From positions 1 to 5,823 of the forward strand of contig CABSMD010000170.1 in NCBI GenBank assembly GCA_902478725.1: DNA of 5,823 nucleotides, in the 5' to 3' direction. The notes under the pieces are model-generated. The model did not search any database. It had not been told where the DNA came from and was given only the letters and a program-made list of their open reading frames with translations. This stretch comes from an uncultured Clostridia bacterium. Its GTDB lineage: Bacteria > Bacillota > Clostridia > HGM11514. Both the position numbers and the translations under genes were made by a program. Within the stretch, counting starts at the first letter, position 1. Each line of letters starts with the position of its first letter. Positions 1 through 5,204 of the stretch are shown one piece after another.

Positions 1-548
1 GTAAAAAGCTCACCGGCCTGCTCCACCGCCAGGGAATGCACCGTACGCACGGTTGTCTTCCGGTCGGATCCGGACGCCATAAAGGCAGAGAAATCATGCG
101 TACCGACAATGTCACGCGCAGCGCGGCGCATCGCGTCCAGTCCTAAAGAATATGGAAAATGATAAGCAAAGTTTCGTAAAAAGGGATTTTTATGCGGCGC
201 ATGGTCGATTTGATAGCAATATTCCTTGGCAACCGCCCCAAAACGGGCGTGAAAATCCTCCGAAACGGATTCGCATCGCAGAACGGTAATATCATCCGGC
301 AACAAGGTATTGAGTGCAAACGGAACCTTATCGCACGGCACACTCATTTCAGAATGGAAGTTGCAGACATAGGTCCTGGCATGGACGCCGGCATCCGTTC
401 TGCTACAACCAACCACAGCAGTTTCCCGTTTCGTCATCTTTGTGATTGCAGCCTCCAAAAGCTCCTGTACGGTAAGGGCATTGGTCTGCCGCTGCCAGCC
501 ATGATAATTTGTACCATCGAAACAAAGGGTGAGCTTATAATTTGCCAT
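1..548 (-). CDS. truA: tRNA pseudouridine(38-40) synthase TruA, 3'-partial
   Basis: TruA converts uridines 38, 39 and 40 in the anticodon arm of many tRNAs to pseudouridine in the cytoplasm. Reading from the ATG at 548-546 gives 182 open codons up to the window edge, so about 65-80 C-terminal residues of a usual 245-260 are missing. The N-terminus MANYKLTLCFDGTNYHGWQR carries the family's FDGT.Y.GWQ motif. The catalytic loop CSRTDAGVHA follows at about residues 48-57, with the catalytic aspartate in RTDAG. Further on come the FHARF, AKEYCYQI and FSAFMASGSD stretches typical of TruA, and the K-T-T-V-R-T-V strand close to the edge. A GGGAGG ribosome binding site lies at 553-558. The gene follows ecfT by 27 bp and is the fifth gene of the minus-strand operon. 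The ecfA1-ecfA2-ecfT-truA order is common in Bacillota. The family call is secure; only the end is unseen. Confidence 0.96.
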   Translation of the reverse strand, partial: MANYKLTLCFDGTNYHGWQRQTNALTVQELLEAAITKMTKRETAVVGCSRTDAGVHARTYVCNFHSEMSVPCDKVPFALNTLLPDDITVLRCESVSEDFHARFGAVAKEYCYQIDHAPHKNPFLRNFAYHFPYSLGLDAMRRAARDIVGTHDFSAFMASGSDRKTTVRTVHSLAVEQAGELF

Positions 549-575
549 AAGGCCTCCCAGCAGATATCCGGCCCT

Positions 576-1388
576 TTACAGCTGGATAAAATGATAAAAA
601 CGAAATAACACGACCACGGCGCAAAACAGAATCAAGATGCCGGTGCCAAGGTAATCCCTGGCAGCAACATGCAGCTCCTTCATGCGCGTACGGTGTTCTC
701 CCCCCTGGTAGCATCGGCATTCCATAGCCACCGCCAGCTCGTCCGCCCGGCGGAAGGCACTGATAAAAAGCGGGACCAAAAGCGGGATAAAGCCCTTGGC
801 ACGCTGAATGATATTGCCGCTTTCAAAGTCGGCGCCGCGCGCCGACTGGGCTTTCATGATCTTATCCGTCTCTTCTAAAAGCGTCGGTATAAAGCGAAGT
901 GCAATCGTCATCATCATAGCGAGTTCATGGGCCGGCACGCCGATCCGCCGAAACGGCTTTAGCAGATGCTCAATACCATCGGTCAGGCTGATCGGCGAGG
1001 TAGTAAACGTCAAAACGGTGGTACCGATGATCAGAAAAAAGATACGCGCAATCATCAGTAGCATGAGCTGTAACCCTTCCCGGGTCGCGACCAGCGGGCC
1101 GATTGAAAACAATCTTTCCCCCTCGGTCATGAACAGGTTGAAAAATGAGGTGAAGGCAATCAGGAACATCAGCGATTTCAGGCCGCGAAAAACATGCTTG
1201 ACCGGTATTTTAGAAACAAAGATGACCGTAAAAATAAACACCGCAACTACCACATAGGCCTCAACGCTCTTTGCCAAAAAGACGGTTACAATATAAAAGA
1301 TGGTAAAAAGGATTTTAAAACGGGGATCCAGCTTATGGATGACCGATTCGCCAGGGAAATACTGGCCCAAAGTAATATCCTTAAGCAT
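576..1388 (-). CDS. ecfT: ECF transporter transmembrane coupling subunit EcfT
   Basis: EcfT is the membrane subunit of an energy-coupling factor importer. It passes the ATP-driven movement of EcfA1/EcfA2 to interchangeable S components that bind vitamins or metals. The product is 270 residues, normal for the family (about 265-270). The N-terminus MLKDITLGQYFPGESVIHKL and the following DPRFKI are characteristic of EcfT. Hydrophobic membrane segments lie at roughly residues 26-39, 44-58, 69-87, 104-126, 155-170 and 245-265. The two cytoplasmic coupling motifs that dock on the ATPases are visible: ARG at 183-185 and the second at about 221-227, read as AMECRCY, with Arg225 kept. The frame stays open upstream to 1496, but that part is simply ecfA2 in another frame. 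The ATG at 1388 has an AGGGGGTGG ribosome binding site (1394-1402) and matches the family start. The gene overlaps the end of ecfA2 by 8 bp, which suggests translational coupling. Confidence 0.96.
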   Translation of the reverse strand: MLKDITLGQYFPGESVIHKLDPRFKILFTIFYIVTVFLAKSVEAYVVVAVFIFTVIFVSKIPVKHVFRGLKSLMFLIAFTSFFNLFMTEGERLFSIGPLVATREGLQLMLLMIARIFFLIIGTTVLTFTTSPISLTDGIEHLLKPFRRIGVPAHELAMMMTIALRFIPTLLEETDKIMKAQSARGADFESGNIIQRAKGFIPLLVPLFISAFRRADELAVAMECRCYQGGEHRTRMKELHVAARDYLGTGILILFCAVVVLFRFYHFIQL

Positions 1389-2247
1389 GGGCGCCACCCC
1401 CTGACAATAATTTTGCCAAACTATCTGCCGCCGCCTGCACGGTACAGGCATACCGGTCGACCGGATACCCCCGGCGCGCCAGCTCCTGCACCACATAGGA
1501 GGCCTGCGGGATCGCGAGTCCCATCTTTTCTATTTCACATCTATGCTGAAAAATATCACTGGGCTTCCCTTCATAGGCAACGCGGCCATGGTTCATGATA
1601 AGGATCCGATTGGTATATTTTGCTATATCCTCCATGCTGTGCGAGACAATGATAACCGTCATATCCTCGGTTTCATGCAGGCGTTTGAGCCGCCGCAGAA
1701 CGCTTTCGCGTGATTTTGGATCCAGTCCGGCCGTCGGCTCGTCCAGCACCAGGATTTGCGGCTTCATCGCCAGTACGCCCGCAATAGCCACGCGGCGCTT
1801 CTGCCCGCCGGAAAGCTCAAAGGGCGATTTCTCCATCAGCTCCGGCGCAACACCAACCGCCTCCGCCGCTTCACAGACACGCTGCCTGATCTCCTCTTCT
1901 TCCAGCTTCATGTTCCTGGGGCCGAACGCGATATCCGCAAATACGGTTTCCTCAAACAACTGGTATTCCGGATACTGAAACACCATCCCTACGGTGAAAC
2001 GCACCTGTTTCAACCGACTTTTGTCCGAAATATCCTGCCCGTTCACCAGTACCCGCCCTGACATGGGCTTTAGCAAACCGTTGAAATGCTGGATCAGGGT
2101 CGATTTTCCGGAACCGGTATGTCCGATAATCCCTAAAAATTCGCCCTGTTTTACCGATAATGAAACATCGTCCAGCGATTTCTTTTCAAACGGGCTGTCC
2201 GGCATATACACATGGGTTAAATGTTCCACTCTCAAACTATCCGTCAA
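1381..2247 (-). CDS. ecfA2: ECF transporter ATP-binding subunit EcfA2
   Basis: This is one of the two cytoplasmic ATPases of the ECF importer; it pairs with EcfA1 and docks on EcfT. The 288-residue product has every ABC ATPase motif: Walker A GHTGSGKST (42-50), Q-loop Gln91 in FQYPEYQLFEETV, signature LSGGQ (145-149), Walker B ending in LVLDE with catalytic Glu170, D-loop GLDP, and switch His203 in VSHSMED. GHTGSGKS and FQYPEYQLF are typical of EcfA2 and separate it from EcfA1. The family's C-terminal extension is present after about residue 230. The start appears to be TTG at 2247-2245, with GGGGGA 8 bases upstream; an in-frame TGA lies just upstream, so no earlier start is possible. The alternative in-frame TTG at 2235 and GTG at 2229 would cut into the N-terminal strand. 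The gene overlaps ecfA1 by 11 bp and ecfT by 8 bp. Confidence 0.96.
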   Translation of the reverse strand: MTDSLRVEHLTHVYMPDSPFEKKSLDDVSLSVKQGEFLGIIGHTGSGKSTLIQHFNGLLKPMSGRVLVNGQDISDKSRLKQVRFTVGMVFQYPEYQLFEETVFADIAFGPRNMKLEEEEIRQRVCEAAEAVGVAPELMEKSPFELSGGQKRRVAIAGVLAMKPQILVLDEPTAGLDPKSRESVLRRLKRLHETEDMTVIIVSHSMEDIAKYTNRILIMNHGRVAYEGKPSDIFQHRCEIEKMGLAIPQASYVVQELARRGYPVDRYACTVQAAADSLAKLLSGGGAHA

Positions 2248-3079
2248 TCTTTGATTCCCCCATCAGACGCTCAATCTCGCCAATAAATTCATCACAGGTC
2301 AACACATCACCCCGGATGTCAAACCCCTCTTTTTTCAGCTCATACGCAATCTCAGTAACCTGAGGCACGTCCAGTCCCATGGATTGGATACCGGTAACAT
2401 CAGAAAAAATTTCCCTCGGCGTGCCCTCGTTGACGATATGACCCTGGTGCATCACGATAACCCGATCCGCCTCGACCGCTTCATCCATATTATGTGTAAT
2501 CAAAACAACCGTAATTCCGTGTTCCTGGTTAAGCTTGCGCACAGTGCGGATCACCTCCCGCCGCCCAACCGGGTCGAGCATCGCGGTTGGCTCATCCAGT
2601 ACGATGCATTTGGGCATCATGGCAATGACACCGGCGATGGCCACTCTTTGCTTCTGCCCACCGGACAACAGATGCGGCGCATGTTTTCGATACTCCAACA
2701 TACCAACGGTCTCCAACGCTTCATCCACACGACGACGTATTTCAGCCGATGGTACGCCAAGGTTTTCAGGCGCAAATGCCACATCTTCCTCGACCACCGT
2801 AGCAACGATTTGGTTATCGGGATTTTGAAATACCATCCCCACCGCCTGCCGTATATCAAACAGCCGATTTTCATCCGCCGTATCCATCCCCAAAACCGAA
2901 ACAGTCCCGCCGCTTGGCAACAGGATAGCATTGAAATGCTTGGCTAGGGTAGATTTTCCAGAACCGTTCCGCCCGAGAACCACCAAAAACTCGCCCTCGC
3001 GCACATTCAAATCCACACCATCCAACACAAGGGGGGCATCTTTCTGATATGAAAATGTCAAATCCTTTGTTTCCAGCAT
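2237..3079 (-). CDS. ecfA1: ECF transporter ATP-binding subunit EcfA1
   Basis: This is the second ATPase of the ECF module, forming the nucleotide-binding dimer with EcfA2. From the chosen start it is 280 residues, the usual size. Motifs in order: aromatic A-loop Tyr11 in LTFSYQ, Walker A GRNGSGKST (36-44), Q-loop Gln85 in VFQNPDNQIVATVVEEDVAF, signature LSGGQ (138-142), Walker B CIVLDE with Glu163, D-loop MLDP (167-170) and switch His196 in ITHNMDE. FQNPDNQ and AMLDP are the marks of EcfA1. Three in-frame ATG starts exist: 3127, 3097 and 3079. I chose 3079 because MLETKDLTFSYQ matches the family N-terminus and length. The ATG at 3097 shares one base with the stop of the upstream methyltransferase gene (TAATG) and would add six residues through stop-restart coupling. 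The 3127 start lies wholly within the upstream gene and is least likely. Confidence 0.95.
   Translation of the reverse strand: MLETKDLTFSYQKDAPLVLDGVDLNVREGEFLVVLGRNGSGKSTLAKHFNAILLPSGGTVSVLGMDTADENRLFDIRQAVGMVFQNPDNQIVATVVEEDVAFAPENLGVPSAEIRRRVDEALETVGMLEYRKHAPHLLSGGQKQRVAIAGVIAMMPKCIVLDEPTAMLDPVGRREVIRTVRKLNQEHGITVVLITHNMDEAVEADRVIVMHQGHIVNEGTPREIFSDVTGIQSMGLDVPQVTEIAYELKKEGFDIRGDVLTCDEFIGEIERLMGESKIDG
2256..2261 (-). promoter_or_regulatory. Ribosome binding site supporting a TTG start for ecfA2
   Basis: GGGGGA on the minus strand lies inside the last codons of ecfA1, eight bases before the TTG at 2247. It is the only purine-rich site near the N-terminus of EcfA2, and a TGA in the same frame just upstream rules out an earlier start. 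It supports TTG initiation coupled to the end of ecfA1 translation. Confidence 0.6.
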
Positions 3080-3096
3080 TTTTTCACCGTTCCCCA

Positions 3097-3963
3097 TTAG
3101 GATTCCCAACGGGCCGTGCAGCCGCATGGCAGTACGAGCTCCGTCCCTTCAAAGGGCAGGCCGATCTCATCGGCAGTCACGTTACCGCCGAACCTGCGCA
3201 CAAGTGTCGTGTACAACAGATTTTGCACTGCGGTGGACGCAAGCCCTGTCGTATAAGAGTTTATCATAAAAAACAACGGTTGATCGCTCAGTACATCCAT
3301 ACAAAGCGTTACCAGGTCATACAGCTCGTTTTCAATCTTCCACACCTCGCCGCCGGGGCCGCGCCCATAGGAAGGCGGATCCATCAAAATGGCATCATAG
3401 AATTTCCCACGCCGGATTTCACGCTGTACGAATTTCACAGCGTCATCCACGATATAGCGTACCGGGCCGTCGGAAAGGTTGTTCAAAGCCACATTTTCTT
3501 TTGCATATGCTACCATGCCCTTAGCCGCGTCCACATGGCACACGGACGCACCGGAGGCAAGGCAGGCGACCGATGCGCCACCGGTATAAGCAAACAGGTT
3601 CAAAACACGCGGCTGTCCTCCCGCCCCCCTGATCTTTTCCTGCATAAACGTCCAGTTTACCGCCTGTTCGGGGAACAATCCCATATGTTTAAAGCCCATA
3701 GGACGGATACGGAATTTCAAATCGTTCCAACGGATGACCTGCTCCTGTTCAGCAGCTTTTGTCCGAAAATCCCAGGCACCCCCGCCGGAGGCGCTACGAT
3801 GGTACTGGGCATCTGCCTCTCGCCAAGCCCGCTTGTCCAGCTTGTTTTTCCAGATGATCTGCGGATCGGGCCGAACGTATGTAAAACGCCCCCACTGTTC
3901 CAGCTTTTCGCCATCACAGCCGTCAAGCAGACGGTAATCCTTCCATTGGTCTGACAGCCACAT
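3097..3963 (-). CDS. Class I SAM-dependent methyltransferase (RlmI/RlmK-like, probable RNA methyltransferase)
   Basis: This cytoplasmic enzyme of 288 residues should transfer a methyl group from S-adenosylmethionine, probably to a base in rRNA. The Rossmann-fold motifs are clear: the lead-in GFKHMGLFPEQAVNW (90-104), motif I NLFAYTGGAS (122-131), an acidic residue Asp145 that would contact the SAM ribose, VDDA at about 172-175 for the adenine pocket, and motif IV DPPSYGRGP (195-203). The same architecture is seen in the C-terminal half of RlmI/RlmK-type 23S rRNA methyltransferases. No N-terminal PUA domain is visible; instead there is a short Trp/Arg-rich leader of about 85 residues. Substrate and position cannot be told from sequence, so I give no gene symbol. 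The start at 3963 has a GGAGG ribosome binding site at 3970-3974, and a good promoter lies just upstream. It is the first gene of the operon with ecfA1, ecfA2, ecfT and truA. Confidence 0.9.
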   Translation of the reverse strand: MWLSDQWKDYRLLDGCDGEKLEQWGRFTYVRPDPQIIWKNKLDKRAWREADAQYHRSASGGGAWDFRTKAAEQEQVIRWNDLKFRIRPMGFKHMGLFPEQAVNWTFMQEKIRGAGGQPRVLNLFAYTGGASVACLASGASVCHVDAAKGMVAYAKENVALNNLSDGPVRYIVDDAVKFVQREIRRGKFYDAILMDPPSYGRGPGGEVWKIENELYDLVTLCMDVLSDQPLFFMINSYTTGLASTAVQNLLYTTLVRRFGGNVTADEIGLPFEGTELVLPCGCTARWES

Positions 3964-3969
3964 AATCTA

Positions 3970-3974
3970 CCTCC
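3970..3974 (-). promoter_or_regulatory. Ribosome binding site of the methyltransferase gene
   Basis: GGAGG on the minus strand sits six bases before the ATG at 3963-3961. It fixes the start of the first gene of the operon; a longer frame running to 3980 belongs to a different, non-coding reading frame. Confidence 0.8.
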
Positions 3975-4000
3975 GTACAAGTTGCATTCTTAACCTATTC

Positions 4001-4029
4001 ATTTTACCATTATTCCCTTGTTTCGTCAA
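4001..4029 (-). promoter_or_regulatory. SigA-type promoter of the methyltransferase-ecf-truA operon
   Basis: On the minus strand the -35 box TTGACG (4029-4024) and the -10 box TAAAAT (4006-4001) are separated by exactly 17 bp. Each box differs from the SigA consensus at one position. Transcription would begin near 3994, leaving a leader of about 30 bases before the ATG at 3963, too short for a riboswitch. No other strong promoter is needed further down because the genes overlap or nearly touch. Confidence 0.75.
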
Positions 4030-4030
4030 C

Positions 4031-4066
4031 AAAAAAACCCAATTAGGATACTGGTTCGATGGGCTT
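4031..4066 (-). terminator. Weak terminator-like hairpin with T-run (minus strand)
   Basis: On the minus strand AAGCCCA (4066-4060) can pair with TGGGTTT (4041-4035), including one G-U pair, around an 18-base loop, and the stem runs into a stretch of seven T. The stem is short and the loop large, so efficiency would be low. It lies upstream of the operon promoter, so it could only stop transcripts arriving from the right, such as antisense RNA from the divergent gene. This may be chance. Confidence 0.25.
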
Positions 4067-4079
4067 TGGCACTTTTGTA

Positions 4080-4108
4080 TAGACACACGAATCGATATCT
4101 GCTACAAT
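4080..4108 (+). promoter_or_regulatory. SigA-type promoter of the uncharacterised plus-strand gene
   Basis: The -35 box TAGACA (4080-4085) and the -10 box TACAAT (4103-4108) are 17 bp apart and each matches the SigA consensus at five of six bases. The start of transcription would fall near 4115, giving a leader of about 25 bases that holds the ribosome binding site. It suggests the interrupted gene is still transcribed on its own. Confidence 0.7.
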
Positions 4109-4126
4109 ATATCTAAATTTATAAGT

Positions 4127-4133
4127 GAGGTGG
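4127..4133 (+). promoter_or_regulatory. Ribosome binding site that sets the start at 4140
   Basis: GAGGTGG lies six bases before the ATG at 4140. The in-frame GTG at 4125 overlaps this site and has no site of its own, so the ATG at 4140 is the likely start. Confidence 0.75.
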
Positions 4134-4436
4134 TTCAATATGAAAAAAGTTCTCTCAAATACGAGGCTTCTCTGTGATGGAATGAAAGGGCAGAACTACT
4201 GGTTCAATGGCTGTATGGAGTATTTGATGGAGTGCTTAGACGAGGACTTAGAACTGTACCACTACTGGTTCTTTTCTAACATTACCGGAGACAGCCTGAT
4301 GCAGCTCTATTGCAAGAATATCCACACAGACACATTCTGCCCCTCCAACAATGTGTTTGACCAACGCTTCGCCAAACGGGCCTTTGACGCATGCGGGTAC
4401 GATTTTACCTATCTATGCGGGATCAATGACAGTAAC

Positions 4437-4439
4437 TGA
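4437..4439 (+). other. In-frame TGA interrupting the plus-strand gene
   Basis: The codons around it read S-N-TGA-N-G-Y-L-P-K-I-K. One base change would turn the stop into Trp (TGG), Arg (CGA), Gly (GGA) or Cys (TGT/TGC). No frame change is needed to continue the protein, so a point mutation or a base-call error explains it more simply than an indel. Confidence 0.9.
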
Positions 4440-4441
4440 AA

Positions 4442-4455
4442 TGGGTATTTACCCA
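4442..4455. repeat. Short perfect inverted repeat just after the in-frame TGA
   Basis: TGGGTA and TACCCA are perfect inverted arms separated by TT, beginning two bases after the stop. In RNA this could form a small five-pair hairpin with a four-base loop. It lies inside coding sequence and no function is evident. Confidence 0.5.
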
Positions 4456-5155
4456 AAATCAAACAATCTATCGACAGAAGGATTCCAGTCCTGTGCAGAG
4501 GGTTAGCAGAGCCGGGACCAGAATTTTGCTGCATTTGCGGATATGATGGTGACGACTTGCTGTACCTGGTCTGTGAGAAGGACAGGCCTGTCGTGTATCC
4601 CAACACATTTACCGAACTGATCTTCGCCGAAGAAAAGAAGGAACGCCCCTCCCCAGGCGAGGTATATAGAAAAACGGTATTGGATATCCCATCCTTTCTA
4701 TTAAGATCCGCGACAGAAGAATACTCATTTGGCAAACAGGCGTTTATCGATTGGGCGGAAAGCTTTCAAAACGGCACCTTTGACGGCGTACCGGCTAATG
4801 AAATCAATGTATGGAATGTGCACGGAACGTATCTATGCATGGCGGGAACGAATGGCTGTGCCGACCACTGTTTGAAAAACGCACTTCAATACAATCCCGA
4901 TATGACTTTTATCAAAGACCTGCTGCCACTGTATGAAAAACAACAGCTTGTGTTCCACGATCTGGCATATCGCGACGCCAACGGCAGGATCGATTATCAA
5001 AACGGCGGTATGCAGGGAGGCTTCAACATCAAGCCTGAAACGATAAAAAACAAGGAACTGATGAAGCCAATCAGTAACAAAATTATGGAATCAGCCAAAA
5101 TATGCGATGAAATTTTGGAAGTCTTCCACCGTGCCGGAGTATGAAGAATATTAAT

Positions 5156-5183
5156 AAAAGAGGCTGTTTCACAGCCTCTTTTT
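5156..5183. terminator. Strong bidirectional intrinsic terminator
   Basis: AAAAGAGGCTGT (5156-5167) pairs perfectly with ACAGCCTCTTTT (5171-5182) around a TTC loop, giving 12 pairs. On the plus strand the stem ends in a T-run, 11 bp after the stop of the uncharacterised gene. On the minus strand the same hairpin is also followed by Ts, 22 bp after the stop of the recombinase gene. It therefore serves both converging genes. Confidence 0.93.
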
Positions 5184-5204
5184 AAACTTTTTTCTATTTT
5201 CTGT

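Larger units (their letters stand above)
4140..5144 (+). pseudogene. Uncharacterised cysteine-rich protein, interrupted by an in-frame TGA at codon 100
   Basis: I cannot assign a function. The frame from the ATG at 4140 runs 99 codons to TGA at 4437-4439, then continues open and protein-like in the same frame for 234 codons to TGA at 5142-5144, giving about 334 residues if the first TGA were read. The first part contains GQNYWFNGCMEYLMECL (17-33), WFFSNITGD (43-51) and FDACGYDFTYLCG (82-94). Right after the TGA come YLPKIKQSIDRRIPVLCRG and a CCICGYDGDDLLYLV stretch; later, WNVHGTYLCMAGTNGC (225-240). This resembles an orphan clostridial family that I associate, tentatively, with a BtrH/C39-like papain-type fold; Cys25 and His228 are possible catalytic residues, but that is inference. 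There are 16 cysteines. No signal peptide or membrane segment is visible. It has its own promoter and ribosome binding site and ends at a strong terminator. The 99-residue N-terminal piece is what would be made without read-through; no convincing restart codon with a ribosome binding site follows the TGA (TTG at 4557 has none). Confidence 0.75.

Noticed and set aside
1389..1496. Longer EcfT with 36 extra N-terminal residues
   Set aside because: That stretch is the coding sequence of ecfA2 in another frame and does not resemble an EcfT N-terminus; the ATG at 1388 has a strong ribosome binding site.
3049..3954. Long plus-strand open frame of about 300 codons
   Set aside because: It lies antisense to the methyltransferase and ecfA1 genes, has no recognisable domain, and mirrors their codon bias.
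4045..4067. tRNA-like T-arm (GGTTCGAT) suggesting a tRNA end or attachment site next to the orphan gene
   Set aside because: The bases flanking the loop do not pair as a T-stem, and no anticodon or acceptor stem can be found around it.
4437..4490. Selenocysteine insertion (UGA plus SECIS) in the plus-strand gene
   Set aside because: The only clear hairpin starts two bases after the UGA with a five-pair stem and AUUU loop, unlike bacterial SECIS elements. Flanking residues do not resemble a known selenoprotein redox site. Kept only as an untested alternative.
4441..4508. Restart at the ATG overlapping the region after the TGA
   Set aside because: That ATG is in a different frame and meets a TAG after about 21 codons, so it cannot give the C-terminal part.
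4437..5144. Genome-wide reassignment of TGA to Trp
   Set aside because: Conserved tryptophans in TruA, the methyltransferase and EcfA1-region genes are TGG, no other real gene here contains an in-frame TGA, and the plus-strand gene ends at TGA just before a terminator.
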